The notes beneath the pieces were generated by a model, which did not search any database, had not been told where the DNA came from, and was given only the letters and a program-made list of their open reading frames with translations. The position numbers were made by a program, and so were the translations under genes. Below, piece by piece: positions 19,401-27,167 of a DNA stretch of 64,000 nucleotides. Numbering within the stretch: the stretch's first letter is position 1; each line of letters opens with the position of its first letter. This DNA is from a candidate division KSB1 bacterium (GTDB lineage Bacteria; Zhuqueibacterota; Zhuqueibacteria; Zhuqueibacterales; Zhuqueibacteraceae): NCBI GenBank assembly GCA_034506175.1, contig JAPDQB010000026.1, forward strand, positions 1 through 64,000. Direction: 5' to 3'.

Positions 19401-19826
19401 GTTGTTGCGAATCAGAAAACGCCAAAGAAAAGGTTGGGCCAACGGGCTGTTATCGGCGCCGCGCAGCGCAGTGGTGACGACGACGGTGATCTCTTCGCCG
19501 TCAATAAAACTTTGGTTGGGTGTGAATGTAAGGGTTCGATTCGCCTCATTGTAGCTGAGGCCGCCGGGGTAACGGCCATGAAAATTTCCCCACACTTGAA
19601 TGGCGTTGGAGGGCAAGGGCGTGCTCAAAGCACGATCAAAGCCGACGCGAATGTCCGTAAACGCGGCAGCCCGAATCTCATCCGGGCGCGGCGAGATCGT
19701 GTTGGGGGCGATCTGCAGTTGCGCCATTAACGGCGTCGCCATCAAAAGAACTGAGAGCCAAGGGGCGACGCGGAAAAAGAACATGATGAACCTTTGCTGC
19801 AGTGCGAGTTGATGGTTTTTCGTCAT
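16410..19826 (-). CDS. surface protein: FG-GAP repeats, Ig-like domains and T9SS-type sorting C-terminus
   Basis: The protein has 1138 residues from an ATG that overlaps the upstream TGA (ATGA). A second ATG at 19784 has AAAGG six bases upstream and gives a tidier signal peptide ending PLMAQ, so it may be the true start. Domains in order: Ig-like N-terminus; FG-GAP/VCBS repeats (DFNNDDFIDLAVVHHG, DFNGDGFVDLAVTLFG) to about residue 520; two ASPM/choice-of-anchor-like domains; a cadherin-like putative Ig domain; a CARDB domain; and a final domain with NPFTPNGDGFND, LKIFDLQGNLLR and GRPLPPGPYLYLL. That last pattern is the gliding-motility/T9SS sorting type. The predicted role is a secreted adhesin exported through the outer membrane together with the PorP-like protein downstream. 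Confidence 0.85.
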   Translation of the reverse strand: MTKNHQLALQQRFIMFFFRVAPWLSVLLMATPLMAQLQIAPNTISPRPDEIRAAAFTDIRVGFDRALSTPLPSNAIQVWGNFHGRYPGGLSYNEANRTLTFTPNQSFIDGEEITVVVTTALRGADNSPLAQPFLWRFLIRNNYGTGTFTRRVYDLERVLPLAGVNQEPTRLVAADFNNDDFIDLAVVHHGANRIVVLRNTVRETLGASLFAPVATLATSNTPIYAAAADFNNDNRLDLAVVNFNGNSLQIFSGSGAGQFAAPQTIPTGSRPIHLLAQDFNGDGFVDLAVTLFGADRIDVFLNNGAGSFPAVPAQQLPVSFGPVSAAAWDYDQNGALDIIVANHGAKSLSTLYNNGRGNFIAGVTLGNLPLPPVDLISGDMAGTSGNQAGDGKREILALCSDLYFLGKKAEASASSATSVLAIINFTANRLNLAETVTLTGYAQALTLCNVDTLDTQRGAASLRPDLDLDVFYTRFRDDRVSALRNPDNQSFRNVTPVDLDTVTSVKAITHLDIDRDGDNDLVVSNYLENKLVVYLNRGNRVPPCAPLDTLGTSVSVVDFGEVWVRRSEARRLLLNNSSSLQFSFTTALSDSINFGVSPRRGVVPSNRVLPLNVRFTPSDTLSYQSNLFITTTDVLASTSCSVILRGRGVRATIVVPDSLNFGCVPPGQTANRRLRIQNTGNIPLILSGASNSTPYFTVQASLINQQIAPRSFIDVPMAFTPDRIANFLDSLKIRSNDLDRPIATVYLRGCGSQSGPTITSPDTLFATEDVLATYVATATDPDGTTPTFRFENLPGWLRQVSGNTVQGTPREGNRDTSFTVYASDGFFENNLRVVVIVTPVNDPPVFDAVGDRTIFERDRLILNIAARDPENDPFVLSAQNLPAGATFIDQGGGRGQFSWRPDFGTAGQYAVTFLAREQNTLPPLTGSLVVNITVLRRLPDLYISNLSGLPQPVRLNQVVTVTAAFADSAASAQQTFTAQLLFDTQILADTTIASLTAGETFSLSRTFRLTSLGSHFVEAKIDVNNAVGESNENNNALRLEFEVLPGQLTVAPNPFTPNGDGFNDAAIFGLGNVGVESPQLKIFDLQGNLLRTITSAPTAELRWDGSDNSGRPLPPGPYLYLLLDASKKVASGYVVLAR

Positions 19827-20917
19827 TCCTGACCGCTCGTCAATTTATCCAGTTGTTTCTTGAGCATCTCCGCCAATTCGGTTTTGCCCTGCGCTTTCGA
19901 GGCAAGCCACAGATTCTGCAACGCGGCGATGTCCTGCGGATTGGTTTGCAAAATACGCGTGTACCACTGCGCCATGGCGGCGTAATCGCCCAAATGCCAC
20001 GAGCAATCGCCGAGGTAACGAAAGATTTCCGAAATCGGCATCGAATTTTTGCCGCTGAGATGAATAGGGAGGCGATTGCTGTCCGCTGCTGCGAGTGCGC
20101 CATTCGAGGCGCCGGCTTCCTCGGCGCGGCGCTTCAAGGCTTCTTGAAACAGCAGCAGGGCGTACTCGTGTTTTTGGTTATGGTAATAGTGCATCGCAAA
20201 GGCGATCAGATCATCGGAGGCGCCGGAAGCGCGCATCAATTCTTTGTAGGCGGCTTCGGCCTGGTCGGATTGCATTTTGTCGAGCACGGCGGCGCGGCAG
20301 CGCAAGGCCGAAACATCGCGCGAGGATTTTTTGAGAATTTCCTCGCTCAGCTTCAGCGCTTCGTCATGGCGTCCGGCGTTGAAATAAAGCTGCAGCAGCG
20401 CATGGCGCGATTCCAAATCATCCTCACGCAGCGCGCAGGCTTTTTCGAGTATCGCCGTCGCTTCGCTGCTGTTGCCGGTGGCAAGCAAACCGCCGGCGAG
20501 TGGCGGATAAGCCACCTGCCGTTCCGGCAAAATCAATACGGCGTTCCGCAACGGCGTGACCGCCTTTTCCGGCTCGTTGCGCTTGAGGGCGGCCACGCCT
20601 TGATTGAAATTTTCCCGCCAATGATATTCTTTGCGATTCGCGACCTTATCTTTCCAGCGGCTGTCGTTGCTTTCGACCGCCGCGAAATCGTTCAGCATGT
20701 CCTGATATTTCTGCATGTTGCCGTGCAGCTCACCGAGCCGAAACCGCGCAGCGTTGTCGCCGGGATTCGTCTCCAAATGCCGCAGCAGCGCCGCCTCGGC
20801 TTTTTCCAGTTCGTTGCTGCGCTCGTAATGATCGGCCTCGACAAAAACGCGATTTTGGCAGGCGACGGCGAGCAGCACCAAGGCCAATTGCAGCAGGTGT
20901 TGTAAAGTTTTCGTCAT
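19823..20917 (-). CDS. TPR-repeat lipoprotein, first gene of the PorP/Exb cluster
   Basis: The protein has 364 residues from the ATG at 20917 (a TTG lies one codon upstream). The lipobox is LAVAC. The remainder consists of TPR repeats, such as DNAARFRLGELHGNMQKY, ALLQLYFNAGRHDEALKL and RYLGDCSWHLGDYAAM. It is the most upstream gene of a run of nine minus-strand genes ending at 8164, with a four-base overlap to the FG-GAP protein gene. It is likely an outer-membrane-anchored scaffold for the surface system. Its promoter should lie in 20918-21170, where nothing canonical was identified. Confidence 0.85.
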   Translation of the reverse strand: MTKTLQHLLQLALVLLAVACQNRVFVEADHYERSNELEKAEAALLRHLETNPGDNAARFRLGELHGNMQKYQDMLNDFAAVESNDSRWKDKVANRKEYHWRENFNQGVAALKRNEPEKAVTPLRNAVLILPERQVAYPPLAGGLLATGNSSEATAILEKACALREDDLESRHALLQLYFNAGRHDEALKLSEEILKKSSRDVSALRCRAAVLDKMQSDQAEAAYKELMRASGASDDLIAFAMHYYHNQKHEYALLLFQEALKRRAEEAGASNGALAAADSNRLPIHLSGKNSMPISEIFRYLGDCSWHLGDYAAMAQWYTRILQTNPQDIAALQNLWLASKAQGKTELAEMLKKQLDKLTSGQE

Positions 20918-21171
20918 CAAGTCAATTTATGGCAAATTATGCACCAGAAAAATGGTTTCAGAAATTCCCTCGCAAGCTGATATTTTTGCTGCTAACTCCA
21001 AGTGTTTGACAAAACGATCATGGAAGTAGCAATTTAGTCATTTCCAGTGACTCTCGCAAGTTACAAAACTGTATCATCAATTAGACACCTGTTTCAAGTT
21101 GGGACAAGCCTGTCTTGATAAGGACTCATAAAAAACTTCGGTTAGATCATCGTGAAATCCCCACAGCCTGT
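20918..21171. other. noncoding gap ahead of the nine-gene cluster
   Basis: No coding frame or hairpin of note was seen on either strand. It must contain the promoter for the minus-strand cluster beginning at 20917. A TAATTTG-like FCB-type minus-7 element lies near 20935, but its upstream half is unconvincing. Confidence 0.4.
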
Positions 21172-21258
21172 TCAAAAATCAATAACGTCATCGACAGGTG
21201 GCGGCAGTGGAAGCTGGGTGAGGTCTTGTTTCAACTGTTGATCAACAATATTTTTCAT
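21172..21258 (-). CDS. 28-residue ORF overlapping the end of the broken gene
   Basis: The ATG at 21258 overlaps the TGA of the preceding minus-strand frame (ATGA), as in translationally coupled genes. The product is 28 residues, acidic, with a run LPLPPPVDDVIDF at the C-terminus and no membrane segment. It is not a family I recognise. Such a short frame can arise by chance; the exact start-stop overlap is the only support. Confidence 0.3.
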   Translation of the reverse strand: MKNIVDQQLKQDLTQLPLPPPVDDVIDF

Positions 21259-21935
21259 TTCCGGTTACGCTCATAAAAAGCAATCGCATTGCCCAAATAC
21301 TCCAAAACCTCTTGATCAATGCTGGCGCGGTCGAGAATGCCGGTGACAATCGCGTGGGCGACATTCATCTCGATCATGCCATAATTGTATCTCTTGAACA
21401 GCGTCTTGTTAATTCCGTTCGCCCAGCGATAAACGGCATTGCTTAATTCACTGCTGCCTAACTGCCCGGCTTCCCACGCTTTGAACTTCGGCGCCAATTC
21501 TGCCAGCGCAACCTTCAACTCGTTTTCGTGCGCTTGCATCGAGTATTCGCGAATGCGCTTTTTGATGCGAGGAGGAAAGTCTTTCATGCTGTTATAGCGA
21601 AAATCAATGAGGCCGGCAATTTTCTTGTCAATCGCGAAATTGAACCCGGCGCCGACGAAGCCGCCGATGGTCCACGCCGTGGTCGAGTACCGCAGCGATT
21701 GCCAAAAATTATGGCTGTAATGCAAATTGCTGCCGCCGCCGTAATTCACCAGCGCGCCGTTGAGGCCGATCACGTCGGTTTGCCCGAAAGTTTGAAACAG
21801 CGGCGCCGCGGCAGTCGCTTTTTATTGAAGATGCGCCGGATTATTCATGCGATTGAGATTTTCCGGCAGCGCGCCGGTTTGCGCGAACAGCGTGGCGGAA
21901 AACAGGCTGAGGAAAGCCATGATCCGAATGCGCAT
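21255..21935 (-). pseudogene. secreted protein gene interrupted by an in-frame TAA
   Basis: From the ATG at 21935 the frame gives a signal peptide (LSLFSATLFAQ) and NRMNNPAHLQ. It meets TAA at 21822-21824 (codon 38) and then stays open for 188 more codons to 21255. The downstream part continues sensibly (APLFQTFGQTDVIGLNGALV) and includes a glycine-rich membrane-like segment and a charged helical C-terminus with a cluster of conserved-looking residues (WEAGQLGSSELSNAVYRW). A single base change would restore the gene. It is a nonsense mutation, an assembly error or, less likely, readthrough. No family was recognised. Confidence 0.6.
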
Positions 21936-21989
21936 TTTACGCGTGGCCGTTTCTCCGGTTCAATGCTTTATGCTTGTAAGCGGATAAAG

Positions 21990-22041
21990 CGGATTGAACT
22001 GATAAAATATTTTTTAAAATCCGCTTCATCAGCTCAATCCG
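21990..22041. repeat. imperfect inverted repeat, CGGATTGA / TCAATCCG
   Basis: The arms CGGATTGAACTGATAAA and its near-complement ending TCATCAGCTCAATCCG flank an AT-rich loop. It is built from the same ATCCGC/GTCAT words as the inverted repeat at 61573. It lies between the broken secreted gene and the slipin gene. Confidence 0.5.
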
Positions 22042-22105
22042 TTTACTAAAAATTTTAGCCGGTTTCTTATCTTACTTTCGCGATGCTCAAAAAGTTCGGG
22101 AATTT

Positions 22106-22140
22106 CGTGCAACGTTCTTGTGATAAAAAAACGTTGCACG
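22106..22140. repeat. 11-bp inverted repeat CGTGCAACGTT / AACGTTGCACG
   Basis: The perfect arms lie at 22106-22116 and 22130-22140 with a 13-base loop. It lies just past the slipin stop codon, where a minus-strand terminator would be expected, but no T tract follows the stem. Confidence 0.5.
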
Positions 22141-22154
22141 CATGTGTTACCCGC

Positions 22155-22910
22155 CTACTTTTTATCCAAAAACATTTTGAACAAATCAATCGGCACCGGA
22201 AAGATCGTCGTCGAATTGTTTTCCGAGGCGACTTCGGTGAGCGTTTGCAAGTAACGCAACTGAATGGCGGCCGGGTCGGCGCTGATGATGCGCGCGGCCT
22301 CGGCGAGTTTTTGCGAAGCTTGCAATTCGCCTTCGGCGTGAATGACTTTGGCGCGGCGCTCGCGCTCGGCCTCGGCCTGGCGCGCCATCGCCCGCTGCAT
22401 CTCCGGCGGCAGATCGACATGCTTCACTTCCACCGCGGAAACCTTGACGCCCCACGGATCGGTTTGCGCATCGATGATCTGCTGCAACTGATCGTTGATC
22501 TTTTCACGGTGCGCCAGCAGCTCGTCCAGCTCGGACTGGCCGAGAATGCTGCGCAGCGTCGTCTGCGCGATTTGCGAGGTCGCGAAGAGATAATCTTCGA
22601 CCTCGATGATCGCTTTGGCCGGATCCATCACGCGGAAATACAGCACGGCGTTGACTTTGATCGAGACGTTGTCGCGCGTGATCACATCCTGCGGCGGCAC
22701 GTCGAGCGTGATCGTGCGTAAGCTCACTTTCACCATGCGGTCGATGATCGGGATGAGAATGATCAATCCCGGGCCTTTGTAGGCGCGATCGCCGATTTGC
22801 AGCAACCGGCCGAGCCGGAAAATGACGCCGCGCTCGTACTCGCGCAACACTTTGATCATGCTGGAAAAAAGCATGACTGCCAGAATCAAAAGTACCAGAA
22901 ATCCAAACAT
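22155..22910 (-). CDS. slipin (SPFH/band 7 stomatin-like protein)
   Basis: The protein has 251 residues. An N-terminal membrane segment (about 1-20) is followed by the band 7 domain with slipin signatures [32 protein letters not shown] and [14 protein letters not shown] helical, Glu/Arg-rich tail ([16 protein letters not shown]) follows. Slipins form oligomeric assemblies on the inner membrane and are substrates of, or partners to, NfeD-type proteases. The gene follows nfeD by 33 bases on the same strand, the usual NfeD-slipin pair in bacteria and archaea. Its ATG has AGGAGG close upstream. Confidence 0.92.
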   Translation of the reverse strand: MFGFLVLLILAVMLFSSMIKVLREYERGVIFRLGRLLQIGDRAYKGPGLIILIPIIDRMVKVSLRTITLDVPPQDVITRDNVSIKVNAVLYFRVMDPAKAIIEVEDYLFATSQIAQTTLRSILGQSELDELLAHREKINDQLQQIIDAQTDPWGVKVSAVEVKHVDLPPEMQRAMARQAEAERERRAKVIHAEGELQASQKLAEAARIISADPAAIQLRYLQTLTEVASENNSTTIFPVPIDLFKMFLDKK

Positions 22911-22943
22911 TTTTCCTCCTTCCAGTTCGTAAGTTAAACCGGT

Positions 22944-24290
22944 TCAGACTGCTTTTTCCACTTTGATTTGCAAACCGTGAACGGCCAACACTTTGACCGG
23001 CTCGCCTTTTTGAAGGGGAGTGTCGCTGCGCGCCTGCCAGATTTCGCCATGAACCTGCACGCGGCCCTCCGGATCGAGATTCGTCAATGCCCTTCCGATC
23101 TCGCCAACGAGGCCTTCGCGGCCGGTGGTGGCCTGCTGGCGATGCGCCTTCACCACCAAGCCGACGGCAAAGGCAAAAAAGCCGGCGGTCGCCAAAGTCG
23201 AGATGACGATCACTTGCAACGAGATTCTGATCGCCGGCTCGAAAATGCTCGCCGGCTGCCGGAACAACATGACCGAGCCGAGAAACATGGCGACGATGCC
23301 GCCGAGGGTGAGAATGCCAAAACTCGTCACTTTGACTTCGAGAATGAACAGAACAATGGCGAACAAAATGAGCAGCAACCCGGCCCAATTCACCGGCAAG
23401 GTTTGCAGCGCGTAAAAGGCCAAAATAAGAAAAATGCCGCCAAGCACCCCGGGCAAAATTGCACCGGGATTGGAAAGCTCGAAGTAGATGCCGGCGATGC
23501 CGAGCATCATCAAAATGTAAGCGATGTTGGGATCGGAAATTTTGTCGAGCAGTTTGTGCCGCCAGTTCATTTCGTGGCGAATGATCGTGGCGCCGGCGGT
23601 TTGCAGCTTGATTTTGCGATTGACCAGCTCGACGTCGCGGCCGTTGATCATAATCAGCAGGCTATCGATGTTCGGCGCGATCAGGTTGATGACATTTTTC
23701 TCCAGCGCCTCCTTCTCGGTGATCGAAACGCTTCTGCGCACGGCTTCTTCCGCCCATTCGACGTTGCGCCCTCTTTTTTCGGCCACGGCTTTGATTTGCG
23801 CGACCGCATCGTTGGTGACCTTTTCCATCATCGTGGCTTTGGCGCTGTCGGCGCTGCCACCGAGATTGACCGGATGCGCCGCGCCGATGTTGGTGCTCGG
23901 CGCCATCACCGCCAGATGCGCCGCGTATGCCATGAAGACGCCGGCGGAGGCCGCCCGCGCGCCCGACGGTGAAACGTAAATCACCACCGGAATTTCGCTG
24001 GCGAGCATGGCTTTGGAGATGATGCGCGTGGATTCCATCAAACCGCCCGGCGTGTCCAATTCAATAATCAAACATTCGGCTTCGGCATCGGTTGCCTCTT
24101 CGATGGAGTCAAGGATATACTCGGCGGCCAGGGGATTGATCGGGCCGTTGATGCGGATGACGTGGACGGTCCGCGAGGGTTGTGTTGCGGCAGCGAGCGA
24201 GGCGCGAAAGGCGGAGCTCGCGCTGGAACGTTCGGCCAAACAGAACAAGCCGGCGACAAAAACGATAGCGGCTAAGAATTTGCTTTTCAT
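22944..24290 (-). CDS. NfeD-family membrane serine protease (ClpP-class)
   Basis: The protein has 448 residues with a signal/anchor at the N-terminus. The N-terminal ClpP-class protease domain (about 40-230) shows LIIELDTPGGL, then SPSGARAASAG with the probable nucleophile Ser115; a Lys near 157 (EKVTNDA) fits the Ser-Lys dyad of this family. Four or five transmembrane helices follow (about 260-380), and a C-terminal OB-fold NfeD domain (GLVGEIGRALTNLDPEGRVQVHG). It is the long (NfeD1b-type) form. It is flanked by DUF2905 and slipin genes, with three bases between the DUF2905 stop and this start. The likely role is membrane protein quality control with slipin. Confidence 0.92.
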   Translation of the reverse strand: MKSKFLAAIVFVAGLFCLAERSSASSAFRASLAAATQPSRTVHVIRINGPINPLAAEYILDSIEEATDAEAECLIIELDTPGGLMESTRIISKAMLASEIPVVIYVSPSGARAASAGVFMAYAAHLAVMAPSTNIGAAHPVNLGGSADSAKATMMEKVTNDAVAQIKAVAEKRGRNVEWAEEAVRRSVSITEKEALEKNVINLIAPNIDSLLIMINGRDVELVNRKIKLQTAGATIIRHEMNWRHKLLDKISDPNIAYILMMLGIAGIYFELSNPGAILPGVLGGIFLILAFYALQTLPVNWAGLLLILFAIVLFILEVKVTSFGILTLGGIVAMFLGSVMLFRQPASIFEPAIRISLQVIVISTLATAGFFAFAVGLVVKAHRQQATTGREGLVGEIGRALTNLDPEGRVQVHGEIWQARSDTPLQKGEPVKVLAVHGLQIKVEKAV

Positions 24291-24293
24291 AAT

Positions 24294-24506
24294 TTATTTT
24301 CTGAACAAATAGAAAAATAAAGTCAACAACAGGCTGAGCACCAGACTCGTGGCCAAGGGAAAATAAAAAGTAAAATTTTTCTTTTGCACCAAAATGTCGC
24401 CAGGCAATTTTCCGAGAAACGGAATGCCTTTTTGAAAATAGAGCACGGCGCCGACGACGAGCAGAACGCCGCCGATGAGCATGATGATTTTGCCAAGCTC
24501 TTGCAT
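24294..24506 (-). CDS. DUF2905 small membrane protein
   Basis: The protein has 70 residues with two transmembrane helices separated by the conserved loop FLGKLPGDI, the DUF2905 signature, which runs into a short basic stretch. The function is unknown in the family. It is three bases upstream of nfeD and likely co-transcribed with it. Confidence 0.85.
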   Translation of the reverse strand: MQELGKIIMLIGGVLLVVGAVLYFQKGIPFLGKLPGDILVQKKNFTFYFPLATSLVLSLLLTLFFYLFRK

Positions 24507-24575
24507 GATTTTAAAAAATTGGAACGGTTTTATAAATGCAAACGCTTTGTGCCTGAAGGCACGACGGCGAAACGT

Positions 24576-25766
24576 TTATTTTTTCCACGACGGCAAATCG
24601 CGGTTTTGATTGAGCGCGTTGTACTTTTTCAGAATTTCAATCGTGCGCTCAATCGGCAACGCCTCGACGACGTGCCCGGCAAAACCGCGCGTTGTGGTCG
24701 CCATGAAAAGCGAGTTGATAATGGCTTCTTCCGTGGCTTCAACAACCGCCAAAAACAGCGGCGAGGTTTCGTCATTAATAAGAGAAATTTGATTTTGAAC
24801 CCGGACACCCGATCGGTGCGCGACACGATTTTCTTTTGCCGTTGAAAAGGCGATGACGTAATCGCCGCTGCCATTGCTGGCATAACCGCCGGTGCGCGCC
24901 AAGCCCAACATCGCGCGCGCTGCCAGACGCTTGAGATTGCGGCTGTCGAGCGGCGCATCGGTCGCGACGACGATCATGCAGGAGCCGTCACCACTTGTAT
25001 AAGGAAGCGTTTCTTTCATCGCAAACTGGCCAAGCTCCCTCCCCACCGGCGCGCCGTTGATCGTGAGCACGCCGCCGAAATTGGTTTGCACCAAAACGCC
25101 GACGGTGTAGCCCCCGGCCGAATTTGACAAAACGCGCGAGCTGGTGCCGATGCCGCCTTTCCAGCCGAAGCAAACAGTTCCGGTTCCCGCGCCGACACAG
25201 CCTTCTTCAACCGCGCCGGATTTCGCATTCTGCAAGGCCGCGAAAACTTCCTCGCGTCCCACGTGCCGGCCGCGAATGTCGTTCAAGAAACCGTCGTTGG
25301 TTTCACCGACCACGACATTCACCGAGCGGACATCTTTATTTTCCGGCAAACCCAGCATGTAATCAATCAACGCATCCGCGACGCGCGGCACGTTCAAGGT
25401 GTTGGTGAGCAGAATGGGAGATTCGAGGTTGCCCAGCTCGTCGACTTGTGTGACGCCCATCAGTTTGCCGAAGCCGTTGCCGACAAAAATCGCGGCGGGA
25501 ACTTTTTCTTGAAAGAGATTTCCGCCATGCGGCACGACGGCGGTCACACCGGTGCGCACGGAATCACCGCGTTGCACGGTCGCATGGCCGGCCAGCACAC
25601 CGTTGACATCGGTGATGCTGTTGTTGGCGCCCGGTTTCAAAACGCCGATTTCGACGCCAAGCTCGCGGGCGCGGCGCCGCGGGTTGCGATCATCAGCTCC
25701 AAGAACCGCCGACACGGCCATCAACACGATCAAGGCCGGAACAATTTTTTCGGGCGAAACGATCAT
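24576..25766 (-). CDS. P1-family (DmpA-type) aminopeptidase, secreted
   Basis: The protein has 396 residues with a signal peptide ending VLGAD. It has the DmpA/P1 fold: NSITDVNGVLAGH, TGVTAVVPHG, VVGETNDGFLND and GGIGTSSR. The self-cleavage site GDGS is at residues 259-262, with Ser262 as N-terminal nucleophile, followed by VVATDAPL. These Ntn-type enzymes activate by cutting between Gly and Ser and act as L- or D-aminopeptidases. The signal peptide points to a periplasmic or secreted enzyme. It heads the group with DUF2905, NfeD and slipin. A second P1 enzyme is at 35290. Confidence 0.88.
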   Translation of the reverse strand: MIVSPEKIVPALIVLMAVSAVLGADDRNPRRRARELGVEIGVLKPGANNSITDVNGVLAGHATVQRGDSVRTGVTAVVPHGGNLFQEKVPAAIFVGNGFGKLMGVTQVDELGNLESPILLTNTLNVPRVADALIDYMLGLPENKDVRSVNVVVGETNDGFLNDIRGRHVGREEVFAALQNAKSGAVEEGCVGAGTGTVCFGWKGGIGTSSRVLSNSAGGYTVGVLVQTNFGGVLTINGAPVGRELGQFAMKETLPYTSGDGSCMIVVATDAPLDSRNLKRLAARAMLGLARTGGYASNGSGDYVIAFSTAKENRVAHRSGVRVQNQISLINDETSPLFLAVVEATEEAIINSLFMATTTRGFAGHVVEALPIERTIEILKKYNALNQNRDLPSWKK

Positions 25767-26310
25767 TCGGATTATGAAATATATTGCCGTTTTTTAATGT
25801 AAGCAATCGCGCCTGCAAAAGCAAATGCTTTTGTCGAGAACTTGAAACGCCGTGAATTGTGATAAAAAAATTTTCAATGAGAAAATTTTCTTCTTGACTT
25901 TTTGAGGGAATCTTATAAATTGTTGTTGGTCTTGATGCGGTTTGAATCAAAACCGGAAACTTTCGAAGGTTGAGAAAATTTCCCTGCTTCAGGTCGATGG
26001 GAAAAATCAAAGAGCCAACACCTTCAATTTGGGAACTCAGCTCTGGGCGTGTATTACAAGCCTCATTCCCCAATGAACGTTGAGGAATCCAGTGGAAGTA
26101 AAAAACGTTCAGGCGGTGCCCACCGTGTGCAACCACGGCCCTTTGAAGGCCCATCGCGGAAGCAGGGTTTTTATTTTCGAAACACGCGATGCTGTTAACC
26201 ACGCCACTTTCAGAAACAAAAATTTTTCTCTCGGCTTCTCGCCCGGCAGGGTATTTGATGGGCAACTTTAAACTGCCGTCGCAGGACGATAAGGTGGGGT
26301 TATTGTTGGA
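25767..26310. other. 544-base gap without a recognised gene
   Basis: Open frames cross the gap on both strands but none has codon usage, a ribosome site or a recognisable motif. A TTGACT near 25893 is followed by TATAAA after only 14 bases, which is too short for a standard promoter. No remnant was recognised. Confidence 0.5.
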
Positions 26311-26682
26311 TTATGTCAGGGCCGGCGTTGATTCTTGCAGTTTTTGCAAACCGTCGTTGACCGAGGCGGCGGTGGTGATCAACGTGCCGAGCTGCATGCG
26401 ATTGAAAATTTCCTGCATCAACGGCTGAAGATTGGCAACCAGAAAGGGGCGCTGCCGTTTTTGCAGGTAATCCTGCGCGGCGATGATCACGCCCAAGCCG
26501 GCGCTGTTCATGACGCTGACCTTCCCCAAATCCAGCAAGACCGCGCCATGGGTGTTGGCCAGGACGTCGTTCAATTCCTCGCGGAATTCCTCCACCACTT
26601 TCAAATAAATCCGGCGCGACAGCACTTCGACGATCGTCGTATCGCCATCATGGCGAACGGAGAGTGTTGAATAGGTTGGCAT
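26311..26682 (-). CDS. STAS-domain anti-sigma factor antagonist
   Basis: The protein has 123 residues and is a single STAS domain. LDLGKVSVMNSAGLGVII contains the conserved Ser that is phosphorylated in SpoIIAA/RsbV-type antagonists, here about residue 63. Family members bind and neutralise anti-sigma kinases when unphosphorylated. No kinase or phosphatase gene is adjacent, so the partner is unknown. It lies in the run with the zinc-ribbon-like membrane protein and YifB upstream, separated from them by a repeat-filled gap of about 100 bases. Confidence 0.9.
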   Translation of the reverse strand: MPTYSTLSVRHDGDTTIVEVLSRRIYLKVVEEFREELNDVLANTHGAVLLDLGKVSVMNSAGLGVIIAAQDYLQKRQRPFLVANLQPLMQEIFNRMQLGTLITTAASVNDGLQKLQESTPALT

Positions 26683-26690
26683 GGTATTTA

Positions 26691-26786
26691 CTCGTTGCTT
26701 GTTTCTGGTTGCTGGTCGCTTGTTGCTGACGGCTCGCGTCCATCAAGTTGCAACAACAAACGAGCGACGAGCAACCAGCTACCAGC
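26691..26786. repeat. inverted copy of the dispersed CCAGC/AACGAGC repeat, copy 3
   Basis: The left arm (26691-26728, GTTGCTTGTTTCTGGTTGC and on) and right arm (26751-26786, GAGCGACGAGCAACCAGC and on) are imperfect inverted copies of the repeats at 10645 and 16374. It lies between two minus-strand genes. Confidence 0.6.
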
Positions 26787-26787
26787 C

Positions 26788-27147
26788 TCAAATCTGCGCC
26801 CGTTGCGGATCGAACTCAAATTGGGCGCAGGAATCATTTAATGAAATTTTTTGCTTGTTTAAGCCGCAGCGATATAAAAAGACATTTTCGCCGGAGGGGT
26901 CGAAAAAGGTTTCGCGATGCCGGCAGAATTCACAAATACGCCTATAACTTACGTTGATTTTAGGTGAAGGTTGCGCGGTTGCAGGGTTACCCTGTGAGGC
27001 CATCTCCTGCATGCGCCGGTATATTTCCAGCACCTGCTGCAGCATGAGCTTGATTTTGAGCATTGCCCAAATCTGCAAAACAAACAGCAGCGCAAAAAGC
27101 GCCAGAAGAATATAGTAATGCAGATGCTCGAAAAAACTGTTTGGCAT
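26788..27147 (-). CDS. membrane-anchored protein with a four-cysteine motif
   Basis: The protein has 119 residues from the ATG at 27147. One transmembrane helix (residues about 10-32, YYILLALFALLFVLQIW) leads to a short coiled stretch. A C-terminal segment has CEFCRHRETFF and then RCGLNK and SCAQFEFDP, a C-x2-C...C...C arrangement suggesting a small metal-binding ribbon. Longer open frames in this reading frame begin inside YifB and are not real. It starts 20 bases after the YifB stop codon. The function is unknown. Confidence 0.75.
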   Translation of the reverse strand: MPNSFFEHLHYYILLALFALLFVLQIWAMLKIKLMLQQVLEIYRRMQEMASQGNPATAQPSPKINVSYRRICEFCRHRETFFDPSGENVFLYRCGLNKQKISLNDSCAQFEFDPQRAQI

Positions 27148-27167
27148 GGTGCGAAGACTTTTCGTTG

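Noticed and set aside
25893..25922. Promoter TTGACT...TATAAA
   Set aside because: The spacer is only 14 bases and no gene follows on the plus strand.
25693..26265. 190-codon minus-strand ORF across the gap
   Set aside because: It overlaps the P1 peptidase start, has no ribosome site and no recognisable motif.
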